Shown: in pieces, positions 1-7,702 of the stretch
Position numbering within the stretch: the stretch's first letter is position 1
Layout: each line of letters begins with the position of its first letter
Assembly: GCA_004173515.1 (NCBI GenBank)
Contig: SECN01000004.1
Span: forward strand, 1 to 62,177
Direction of reading: 5' to 3'
Source of the DNA: Myxococcaceae bacterium
GTDB taxonomy: Bacteria; Myxococcota; Myxococcia; Myxococcales; Myxococcaceae
Length of the DNA: 62,177 bases
The notes under the pieces: generated by a model
What the model was told of the DNA's origin: nothing
Databases searched by the model: none
Seen by the model: only the letters and a program-made list of their open reading frames with translations
Position numbers and translations under genes: made by a program

Positions 1-214
1 GCCAGGAGGAGCTCGGCGCGCTCGACCCACCAGGGGGAGGCGGGTGGCGTCGGAGGGATGGAAGGCATTTGTGTGAGCAGGGTGTCAAACAGACCGGATC
101 CTGTCCAACGCGGGCGCTCGACGGCCCGCACAAGGGGCTTCGGGAACCCTGCCTGACGCTTGTCGGGCAAGGGGCCTTCAGCGACGCTCCCGCGTCCCTC
201 TCCCCCGAGGCTCC
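1..214. other. Intergenic start of window, no gene seen
   Basis: No convincing coding frame was found in the first 214 bases. They probably carry the promoter and leader of the DUF885 lipoprotein gene that follows. No obvious ribosome-binding site or terminator stands out. Confidence 0.5.
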
Positions 215-2011
215 ATGAACGCACTGCGCCCCACGAGTGTCCTCGCCGCGTTGTTGTTGCTGTCCCCCGGTTGCACCGCCTCGCGCCCACCGGCCCAGGC
301 GGAGGCCACGGCCTCCCAGTCCGCCACGCCCGCGCTCTCCTCCTCCCAGGTGGCGCTGCGCGCCTTCGTGGACGCGCACCTGGAGGAACACTTCCGGCGC
401 TCACCGATGTCCGCCACGTCCGCGGGCATCCACACCTATGACGGCGAGCTGCGCGGCTTCCGGCCCGAGGAGCGGGCATCCCACCTGTCGTACCTGAAGG
501 AGCGGCTCGCGGCCCTGCCCACGGCGGTGGACCGCGCCTCACTGCCGCCGGAGGACCGGGCCGACTACGACATCCTGGAGAACCACTTCCGGGCGCGCAT
601 CCTGGAGCTGGAGACGGTGCGCTCGTGGGAGCGCAACCCGAACGCGTACCTGGGCTTCGCGTCGGGGGCCGTGTTCCAGCTCATCAACCGCGACTTCGCG
701 CCGCTGGAGGAGCGGATGCGCTCGGCGGTGAAGCGCATGGCGGTGGTGCCGGAGATCTTCGCCTCGGCGCCGAAGAGCCTCCAGAACCCGCCGAAGCTGT
801 GGACGGAGATCGCCCTGGAGCAGGTGAAGGGCACGCGCGCGCTCTACGCGCAGACGCTGCCGGAGGCCTTCGTGTCGGTGAAGGACGCCGCGCTCCAGGA
901 GGCCTTCAAGCAGGAGCAGGCCCGATGCCTGACGGCCATCGACGGGTACACCCGCTTCCTGAAGGAGGACCTGCTGCCCCGCTCGAACGGGGCCTTCGCC
1001 ATCGGTGAGGAGACGTACCGCAAGAAGCTCCAGTACGAGGAGGGCGTCACCGACAGCATCGACTCGCTGCTGGCCTGGGGCCGCTCGGAGATGAAGCGCA
1101 CGCAGGACGAGTTCCGCGCCGTGTCGGCGCGGATCGCCCCGGGCCGCGCGCCCATGGACGTGTACCGCGAGCTGGGCAAGGAGCACCCGGCCTCGGCGGA
1201 GCTGGTGGCCACGACGACGGCGACGCTGGAGGGCATCCGCCAGTTCCTCCTCGACCACCGCATCATCACCGTGCCCAGCGAGGTCCGCGCGAAGGTGGCG
1301 GAGACGCCGGCCTTCAGCCGCGCGCTGTCGTTCGCGAGCATGAGCACGGCGGGCCCGTTCGAGACGAAGGCGACGGAGGCGTACTACTACGTGACGCCCG
1401 CGGATCCGACGTGGAGCGCGGAGCAGACCGAGCAGCACATGAGCTTCTACAACCGCTACGCGCTGCCCCTCGTGTCCATCCACGAGGCGTACCCGGGGCA
1501 CTACGTGCAGTTCCTCTGGACCAACCGCATCCCGTCGAAGGTGCGCAGGCTGTTCGGCTCGGGCTCCTTCAGCGAGGGCTGGGGCCTGTACACCGAGCAG
1601 ATGATGCTGGACGAGGGCTATGGCGGCACGGGGCCGGAGGCGGACCGGCTGCGGTTGAACCAGCTGGCGCTCTACCTCCAGCGGCTGGCGCGCTACGTGG
1701 CGGGTCTGTCATTGCACACGCGCGGGATGACGTACGACCAGGCGGTGAGCCTCTTCGAGAAGGAGGCCTACATGACGCGCATCAACGCGGAGCGCGAGGC
1801 GCGCCGTGGCACGTCGGACCCGACGTACCTCGTCTACGCGCTGGGCAAGAAGATGCTGATGGAGCTGCGCGAGGAAGCGAAGGTGAAGTGGGGACGCGAC
1901 TTCACCCTCCAGCGCTTCCACGACGCGGTCGTCTCCCACGGCTACCCACCCGTGCCCATCGTCCGCCAGCTGCTGCTCGGCGACGACGCGGCGCCTCCCG
2001 CGTCCCGTTGA
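215..2011 (+). CDS. DUF885 family lipoprotein, putative metallohydrolase
   Basis: A 598-residue exported lipoprotein. The N-terminus is a lipoprotein signal peptide with a cysteine at about residue 20 (LLLSPGC). The hallmark HEAYPGH motif of DUF885 proteins lies at residues 423-429, followed by EGWGLYTEQ with a conserved glutamate at residue 454. Together these resemble the HExxxGH...E zinc site of this family, which is related to M3-like metallopeptidases. Length is normal for the family. The ATG at 215 begins the signal peptide directly. The substrate is unknown; an outer or inner membrane-anchored peptidase is the likely role. It stands alone, 224 bases before the oxygenase cassette, and its codons are strongly G/C-ending, unlike that cassette. 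Confidence 0.88.
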   Translation: MNALRPTSVLAALLLLSPGCTASRPPAQAEATASQSATPALSSSQVALRAFVDAHLEEHFRRSPMSATSAGIHTYDGELRGFRPEERASHLSYLKERLAALPTAVDRASLPPEDRADYDILENHFRARILELETVRSWERNPNAYLGFASGAVFQLINRDFAPLEERMRSAVKRMAVVPEIFASAPKSLQNPPKLWTEIALEQVKGTRALYAQTLPEAFVSVKDAALQEAFKQEQARCLTAIDGYTRFLKEDLLPRSNGAFAIGEETYRKKLQYEEGVTDSIDSLLAWGRSEMKRTQDEFRAVSARIAPGRAPMDVYRELGKEHPASAELVATTTATLEGIRQFLLDHRIITVPSEVRAKVAETPAFSRALSFASMSTAGPFETKATEAYYYVTPADPTWSAEQTEQHMSFYNRYALPLVSIHEAYPGHYVQFLWTNRIPSKVRRLFGSGSFSEGWGLYTEQMMLDEGYGGTGPEADRLRLNQLALYLQRLARYVAGLSLHTRGMTYDQAVSLFEKEAYMTRINAEREARRGTSDPTYLVYALGKKMLMELREEAKVKWGRDFTLQRFHDAVVSHGYPPVPIVRQLLLGDDAAPPASR

Positions 2012-2334
2012 GCAGCTCGCGAGGAGGGGTGTTCACCAATCCGCCCCGGCCCTGCGCCGCAAGCCCTCCGCCACCGAGGCGCAGTCATCACCTGGGCGAT
2101 CCGCTTGGCCACCCCTTACGCGGTTCGTCCCCCGGCCCTAGACAACTTCGGCATCGTTGAGTCGTTCTCCCACAATTGAAGGGACTCCAACGAAACTGAA
2201 GCAACTCTGGCTGGGCCCTGGGCCGCACCCCGCCCATGGGCCTCCATTTCTCCCATCGTTCTGCGATCACACTGGACTCCGCCGTCTCGAAACAGTATTT
2301 CCGTGCTTTAAACCGAAAAATGGACAGGACGGAA
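2012..2334. other. Intergenic region 5' of the biosynthetic cassette
   Basis: About 320 bases without a convincing gene. Base composition changes along it: the part from roughly 2150 contains more A/T (for example near 2160-2200 and 2290-2320), matching the composition of the cassette that follows. It probably carries the cassette promoter and may contain the left boundary of the acquired segment. Confidence 0.4.
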
Positions 2335-3405
2335 ATGACTCGTGTCGCGAGGCCCGAGGAAGAATCGGCGTGTCTTCACGCCGAAGTCTCGATCTTGAAA
2401 CTTCTTCCTCCGCAGGCGGAGTATCTGCATCATCAGGCCGTGCAGATGGCCAGTGTCGGCGGGCCGCAATCCGCGGGTGTCCGAGAGCGCGCCGAGGCCG
2501 GCGCGAGCGTACTGCGCGACATGCTCGGCCCCGAGCAGCGTGCCGTGGTTGATGGCTATGCCAACAATCGCATCACCCTGCTGATCGTCGCGGGCATGGT
2601 CGAGGTCGGTGATGGCGTGCCCGAGGCTCGGCCGTCGCTCGAGGACTTGAAGCGCGATCTCGATTGCCGGGTGCTCGCGTCGCGCAGCCAGATCCTGTTG
2701 AACCTCGCCGGCAATCGTCCCTTTGCGTACGATCTGGATTACAATGAAATGGTCCGAATCGTCGGCAACTTCAAGGGCGGCGGACAGCACAAGATCGACG
2801 AGGAGCCAGCGCCCGAAAATGTCGAGCTGTCGTCGCACTCGGGTCTCGCGCTCGGCGCGCACACCGAGCCACCGTACTATTGCTCGTTTCATGCGACGGA
2901 CCGGCATTCGCCGGCGCCCTCGACCTTGATCCTGACGGCGCGGTGGAATCCGCTGCACGAGCCGACCCAGGTCATCCCGATCACGCCGGTGCTGAGAGCC
3001 CTCGGCGAGCCCGTGGTCGACGCGCTGACGAAGAAGCACTACCGATTCACCCGGCCGAACTCCTACGTGCCCGGCGACGAGGATGGTCGTGATGTCTCCA
3101 TCGTGGACTACAACAACCACGGCGACTACGCGTTCCGGTTCAGCGCCTATCGCTTCTCGGCGTGCGACGGTGTGCCGGAGAGCTCGCGGTACGCGATCGA
3201 CGCGTTGAAAGCCGGCATTGCGGATGCGGAGCAGCTGCGGGTGACCTTGGATCCCAGTAAGGCGATCCTGATCAACAACACCAAGGCGCTGCACTGCCGC
3301 GACATCATCAAGGACAACCGGCGGATCCTCGTGCGCCTGTTTGGCTACAATCGCTTCTCCACCGCCATCGTTCAGTCGACCGACCCGATGTTGGTCAAGG
3401 GATGA
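2335..3405 (+). CDS. Fe(II)/2-oxoglutarate-dependent oxygenase (clavaminate synthase-like)
   Basis: Predicted 356-residue non-haem iron oxygenase of the clavaminate synthase/AsnO/VioC type, which hydroxylates or desaturates free or carrier-bound amino acids. The facial triad is visible: HTE gives His176 and Glu178, and the distal His is in ALHCRD (about residue 320). Arg residues in the following DNRRILVRLF segment are candidates for 2-oxoglutarate binding. The start at 2335 is preferred because AGGACGG lies just upstream; ATG 2320 and an earlier in-frame start at 2236 are alternatives. It is the first gene of a four-gene same-strand cassette. Codon choice uses many more GAT and TCG codons than the flanking genes. 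The substrate cannot be read from sequence; an amino acid is inferred from the subfamily and from the ATP-grasp neighbour. Confidence 0.85.
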   Translation: MTRVARPEEESACLHAEVSILKLLPPQAEYLHHQAVQMASVGGPQSAGVRERAEAGASVLRDMLGPEQRAVVDGYANNRITLLIVAGMVEVGDGVPEARPSLEDLKRDLDCRVLASRSQILLNLAGNRPFAYDLDYNEMVRIVGNFKGGGQHKIDEEPAPENVELSSHSGLALGAHTEPPYYCSFHATDRHSPAPSTLILTARWNPLHEPTQVIPITPVLRALGEPVVDALTKKHYRFTRPNSYVPGDEDGRDVSIVDYNNHGDYAFRFSAYRFSACDGVPESSRYAIDALKAGIADAEQLRVTLDPSKAILINNTKALHCRDIIKDNRRILVRLFGYNRFSTAIVQSTDPMLVKG

Positions 3406-3418
3406 CTTCCGGGAATCC

Positions 3419-4057
3419 ATGCCTCGACTCGATCATCTGTCCGTCATCGCGCCCTCGCTTGCCGAAGGCGTCGACCACATTCGGGCGTGCCTGGGGATCG
3501 ACATTCCGTTCGGCCGCAAGCACACCCACATGAGCACGCACAACCATCTGCTCCGGTTGGGAGAGTCCGCGTATCTTGAGGTGATCGCGATCGACGAGGC
3601 GGCGTCGGCGATCGCCGGCCAGAGGTGGTTCGGGCTCGACGATCGCGCGGCGGTGCGCAAGGCGTGGGACGACGGCAAGCGCTTGCGCGGCTGGGTGGCG
3701 CGCACCGACCACTTTGATCGCGAGATGGACAGGCACCCCGGCGTGTTCGGCGAGAAGCGCGAATTTCACGTCGGCGCGTCGAGCTACTTCTTCTCCGTGC
3801 CCCAGGACGGCTCGCTGCCGATGCATGGCGTCGCGCCGTCGCTGATCGATCGGCAGGGCAAGCGCCCGTCGCTCGCGCCGGAGACCGAGATGGGCTGTGC
3901 GCTGGTGGCGTTCACGCTCGAGCACCCGGACGCCGCGCAGGTCGCTCAGCTGTACGAAGTGCTTGAGATCGCGGGCGCGCCTGACGTGAAGCACGGCGAT
4001 GAGTTTCGCTACACCGCGACGATACGCACGCCGTCGGGGATCCGGGTTCTGTCGTAA
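3419..4057 (+). CDS. Glyoxalase-like (VOC superfamily) domain protein
   Basis: A 212-residue protein resembling the glyoxalase_3-type VOC fold. The N-terminal LDHLSVIAPSLAEGV and THNHLLRLGESAYLEVI segments are characteristic. Such proteins bind divalent metals or sequester ligands, and the exact reaction is rarely known. ATG 3419 starts the family homology; an earlier in-frame start at 3341 would overlap the oxygenase and encode an unrelated extension. The gap to the oxygenase stop is 13 bases and to the ATP-grasp gene 15 bases, so the genes are very likely co-transcribed. In this setting it could be a tailoring enzyme or a self-resistance binding protein for the product. That role is inference. 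Confidence 0.78.
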   Translation: MPRLDHLSVIAPSLAEGVDHIRACLGIDIPFGRKHTHMSTHNHLLRLGESAYLEVIAIDEAASAIAGQRWFGLDDRAAVRKAWDDGKRLRGWVARTDHFDREMDRHPGVFGEKREFHVGASSYFFSVPQDGSLPMHGVAPSLIDRQGKRPSLAPETEMGCALVAFTLEHPDAAQVAQLYEVLEIAGAPDVKHGDEFRYTATIRTPSGIRVLS

Positions 4058-4072
4058 ACAATGGAGTCGGTG

Positions 4073-5485
4073 ATGTCCAAAGTGGCTTCTCCCTATCAGC
4101 AAGACCGTGGCGGTGTGGCGCTGAGTCCGTACGACGCGGAGATCGACGCGCTGTTGATCCATGCCTCGGCCGCCGAGCGCGAGTCCATCGCGACGGCGCA
4201 ACGCGCGCTGCGCAGCGCGGCGCTCGCCGATGGCCTGCAGTTCGACGCCAATCACCCGTATCCGGTGTGCCTGCGCCCGACGATCATCGACGCGGGCTGG
4301 GCGGCGCAGCTGAAGTCGGCTGGCGAGCGCTTCATTCGCGTGTTCGACGAGGTGCTTGAGCTGTATCGCCACGATCCCGAGGTTCGGAAGCTCTATCGCA
4401 GCTACGAGCCCGTGAGAGAATATCTGCTCGCGGCGCCCGGTTTCCGGCCGCTCACGCGCATCTGCCGCTTCGACGGTCTGGTCGCGCCGGATGGCCGCTA
4501 TCTGATCCTCGAGACCAATACCGATTGTCCCGCGAACCTGTTCGCGTCCGGCCAGGCCACGCGGCTGTGGCGCTCTCAGCCCAATCCGATCCTGGCTGCG
4601 TGGGGCCGCACCGTCGAGCTGGTTCCCCAGCCGATCGTCGAGACGCGCAATCTGTTCATCTCGGAGCTCTTGGACGCGTATCGCGCAGACAAGGGCCGAG
4701 ACCCGAACGAGGTCCGCATCGTCAACTACAACGGTCGCTTCACCAGCGAAGCCGATCTGGTGATCCGGGGCTTCAGCGAGCGCGGCATTCACTGCGAGTT
4801 CATCGACCTGCGCGAGCTCTCGCGCGGCGCGGGCTGCGTGACGCATCGCGGGACGCGTATCGACCTCGTCTACAACAAATGGGACCTGCGCGATCTCATC
4901 CAGTGCCCTGACGCCGAGCACTATCTTCGCGCGGTGGCCGCCGGCGACGTGGTCAGCGTGAACCCGCTGGCCTGTCAGTGGATCTACGCCGATAAATCGA
5001 TTCTCGCGCTGCTGAGCGATCCGCGGTTTGGCGATCACTTCTCGGCGCCGGATCGCCAGTTGTTCCAGCGCCACGTGCCCTGGACGCGGGTCGTGGCGCC
5101 CGGGCGCTCGATCTCGATGGACGGCGAAGAGGTGGAGCTGTGCGACTACCTCAAGAGCAATCGAGCTCGATTCCTGCTCAAGCCGACCAACGCCACCTGG
5201 GGCGATGGCATCGTGATCGGCAACAAGACCCCTGATGCGGACTGGCAGCGCGCCGTCGATGTCGCGGCGTCTACCTCCGCGTTTGTCGCCCAGGAGTACA
5301 TCCAGGGCCACGTCATCCACTGCCCGGATACGACCACGGGCGAGATCGCGCCGAGGATTGCCGATCTCAATACATTCATCTTCGGCGGCAAGGTCGTGGG
5401 CTTTCTGTCGCGCGCCAACCAGAGCCCGATCATGAGTCTCTACAAAGGCGGCGCGATGCTGCCGGTCATGATCGCGCGGCACTAG
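4073..5485 (+). CDS. Circularly permuted ATP-grasp ligase
   Basis: A 470-residue protein with ATP-grasp motifs in permuted order. The metal-binding E-x-N motif (ILETNTDCPAN, Glu147 and Asn149), normally near the C-terminus, comes first. The nucleotide-binding lysine (FLLKPTNATWGDGIVIG, about Lys370) and the adenine-hinge segment FVAQEYI follow. This order is that of circularly permuted ATP-grasp proteins, relatives of glutathionylspermidine synthase-like ligases. They join a carboxylate to an amine through an acyl phosphate. ATG 4073 is chosen over 4061 because it sits closer to the family start; both are possible. The gene is tightly packed in the cassette and followed after 4 bases by the MFS gene. 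An amide or peptide bond-forming step in making a small metabolite is the inferred role. Confidence 0.8.
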   Translation: MSKVASPYQQDRGGVALSPYDAEIDALLIHASAAERESIATAQRALRSAALADGLQFDANHPYPVCLRPTIIDAGWAAQLKSAGERFIRVFDEVLELYRHDPEVRKLYRSYEPVREYLLAAPGFRPLTRICRFDGLVAPDGRYLILETNTDCPANLFASGQATRLWRSQPNPILAAWGRTVELVPQPIVETRNLFISELLDAYRADKGRDPNEVRIVNYNGRFTSEADLVIRGFSERGIHCEFIDLRELSRGAGCVTHRGTRIDLVYNKWDLRDLIQCPDAEHYLRAVAAGDVVSVNPLACQWIYADKSILALLSDPRFGDHFSAPDRQLFQRHVPWTRVVAPGRSISMDGEEVELCDYLKSNRARFLLKPTNATWGDGIVIGNKTPDADWQRAVDVAASTSAFVAQEYIQGHVIHCPDTTTGEIAPRIADLNTFIFGGKVVGFLSRANQSPIMSLYKGGAMLPVMIARH

Positions 5486-5489
5486 AGCC

Positions 5490-6692
5490 ATGAGCCAAGC
5501 GCCTTCGGACGCCGCCGCGTGGCGGAGCATCTTCACGATTTCGTTCCTGGTCGGCATGTTCGCCGTCGCGGTGGGCGGCACGCCCGTGCTGCTCGGCGTG
5601 TTGCTGACGCGCCAGGGCGTGGCCAGCAGCGTCATCGGCATCTCGGCGGCGTGCAGCCCGCTTGGCCTGATCGCGTCGTCGTTCGTGATTCCGTGGGCGG
5701 CCGAGCGGTTCGGCGCGGTGCGCATCGGCGTCGCGAGCTGCTTGCTCGGACTGGCGGCGATGGCGGCGATGGCGCTCGTGCCCGAGCCCATCCTATGGAT
5801 CGCGGCGCGCTTGCTGTGGGGCCTGTCGGTCGGCGGCTTCTACATCGTCAACAAGGCGTGGCTCGCGCAGATCACGCCGTCGGGTCGCCGCGGCCGGGTG
5901 TTCGGCATCTATACGTCGTTCCTGTCGGCGGGCTTTGCCTGCGGCCCGCTGCTGGTGTCGCTGGCCGACTTTCGCTCGCCGCACTGCTTCGCGCTGCTTG
6001 GCGCTGCGTTCGTCGCGTGCGCGCTGGGCGTGCTGCTTGTCGGCAAGCGACTGCCGGACTTCTGCGGCACGGCGCGCGCGCCTGTGCTCGGGGCAATCCC
6101 ACTGATTCCGGCGGCGCTGCTCGCGGCCGCGTCGTTCGGCGCATTCGATCACGCGTCGCTGGCGTTCCTGCCCAGGTTCGGCGCGGCACATGGCGTGAGC
6201 ACCGCGATCATGGGCATCGGGCTCAGCGTGCTCAACGTCGGAAACGTGGTGTTGCAGCCACCGATCGGCTGGGCGTCCGATCGCTGGGGCCGGCGCGCGG
6301 TGATGGTCGTCTGCGCGTTGCTCACCGTGCTCGGCGGCGGCGCGTTGCCGTGGGTGATCGACGCACCGACGCCGCTGCTGTACCTGTTTCTGTTCGTCTG
6401 GGGCGCTTGCGCCTACGGCACGACGACGGTGGCGTTGGCGGCAATCGGCGACCGCTTCACCGGTGCGCAGCTCCTGAGCTGCAGCGCCGCCATGACGATG
6501 GCCGGCGGCTTCGGTGGGGTCGCCGGGTCGTCAGCGATCGGCGTGCTGCAGGATGCGTTCGGCACCCACGCGTTTCCGCGCGCGATCATCCTGATCTTCG
6601 TGGCGTTGGCCGCAGTCGCGGCGCGCTCGATGCGCAGCCGCGGCCTGGACGCGCTGCCCGCGCTGTCGCCAGCCGCTGAGCGCGCCCGCTGA
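5490..6692 (+). CDS. MFS transporter, probable exporter
   Basis: A 400-residue polytopic protein with about 12 hydrophobic segments and the usual MFS loop motifs: the RLLWGLSVGGFYIVNKAWL region in the first half and GWASDRWGRRAVMV between helices 8 and 9. The length is typical for drug-efflux or metabolite-efflux MFS members. It begins 4 bases after the ATP-grasp stop and closes the cassette. The simplest reading is export of the cassette product, giving self-protection. Codon usage matches the cassette rather than the genes outside it. Direction of transport and substrate are inferred from context only. Confidence 0.88.
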   Translation: MSQAPSDAAAWRSIFTISFLVGMFAVAVGGTPVLLGVLLTRQGVASSVIGISAACSPLGLIASSFVIPWAAERFGAVRIGVASCLLGLAAMAAMALVPEPILWIAARLLWGLSVGGFYIVNKAWLAQITPSGRRGRVFGIYTSFLSAGFACGPLLVSLADFRSPHCFALLGAAFVACALGVLLVGKRLPDFCGTARAPVLGAIPLIPAALLAAASFGAFDHASLAFLPRFGAAHGVSTAIMGIGLSVLNVGNVVLQPPIGWASDRWGRRAVMVVCALLTVLGGGALPWVIDAPTPLLYLFLFVWGACAYGTTTVALAAIGDRFTGAQLLSCSAAMTMAGGFGGVAGSSAIGVLQDAFGTHAFPRAIILIFVALAAVAARSMRSRGLDALPALSPAAERAR

Positions 6693-6761
6693 TGCTCCGT
6701 TGCCTGTCCAGGTGGTCACAGTGATGCCGATGGGCGCGGTAAGGCGGCCCCATGGGCACGG

Positions 6762-7568
6762 TTACTTCACGCCCTGCTGCTGCCTGCTCTTCTCCACGAG
6801 CTCCGTGGCCTTGGCGGAGATGTTGTCGAACTGGGCGCGGTACACGTCCGAGTGGCTCTTGCCCGTCTTGGCATCCGGTACATTCTGGCGCGCCCAGTAG
6901 CTGTCGAAGCTGGGGTCCGCGCCCTCCAGACGCTTGCCGAACCGGTCCATCTCCTTGGGCCAGCCCTGGCCCTGGATGCCATCCTTCATCACGTCGTGAT
7001 GGCGCTGGATGCCGTTGAATTCGATGCGCTCCATGCTCTTGGCGAAGTTCTCGCGCCGGGCGTTCAGGTTACCGCCCACGACGGTCTTCCCCAGCGCCGC
7101 GTTGACCTCGGTCTGGAAGGCATCGCCCGTCACCTTGCTGAACTTCTTCTGCTGGGCGACGTTGGTCAGCTCGAAGGCCATGACGCTGGCACGCTTGGGC
7201 CCCGTGAGGTCTGGCTTCAACCCGACCTGCCCCTGTCCCGAGTAGAACATGCCGCCCTGGACCTGATTCTTCGTGATGACGTTGACGGGCCTGGCCTGGG
7301 CCGCGGCCGCATCCTCCGCCAGCTGCTTGTACTTGGGATTCTTCAGCATCTCCTCGTGCGCCATCTTGTCGTACGCGGCATGCATCGAGGGGTCCGTAGA
7401 GGGCCGCTGCACGGTGGGCTGTGGCCCGGCGGCAGGCCCCTGGGTGCGCTGCTTCTTCTGCGCGGGCCCTTCCTGCGCGGGACGGAGAGGGGACGGGGTG
7501 ATGTCGTCGTGCTTGCGCTTCGGAGGAAGCGAAGGACCCGATCCTGCTCTGAAGATGCTCTTGGGCAT
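6762..7568 (-). CDS. Uncharacterised protein, effector-like, basic N-terminus
   Basis: A 268-residue soluble protein that I do not recognise by family. The first ~60 residues are proline-rich and basic, with two clusters (PPKRKHDD near residue 16 and AQKKQRTQ near residue 37) that look like nuclear-localisation motifs. The remainder is a mixed alpha/beta region with MAFELTNVAQQKKF and SMERIEFNGIQRHHDVM segments, reminiscent of domains in bacterial toxin/effector proteins. No signal peptide is seen. The gene converges on the MFS gene (69-base gap) and is divergent from the M28 peptidase. Codon use is typical of the host chromosome, so it is probably not part of the cassette. Function unknown; a secreted effector is one possibility. 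Confidence 0.6.
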   Translation of the reverse strand: MPKSIFRAGSGPSLPPKRKHDDITPSPLRPAQEGPAQKKQRTQGPAAGPQPTVQRPSTDPSMHAAYDKMAHEEMLKNPKYKQLAEDAAAAQARPVNVITKNQVQGGMFYSGQGQVGLKPDLTGPKRASVMAFELTNVAQQKKFSKVTGDAFQTEVNAALGKTVVGGNLNARRENFAKSMERIEFNGIQRHHDVMKDGIQGQGWPKEMDRFGKRLEGADPSFDSYWARQNVPDAKTGKSHSDVYRAQFDNISAKATELVEKSRQQQGVK

Positions 7569-7702
7569 GGAGCGCTCCTGGGGATTACCGTGGAAGAGGT
7601 GTGAACCAGGATAGCGCTCCGCCGGGAAGAATACCCGGGTTCACTCCGCAATGAGGGCAGGCTTCCGACGTACGACGCAGCGCCACTTCTCCCGAGACAC
7701 CC

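Noticed and set aside
3395..5791. A very long minus-strand open frame across the cassette
   Set aside because: It is antisense to the VOC and ATP-grasp genes; no recognisable motif, and high-GC DNA commonly gives long shadow frames.
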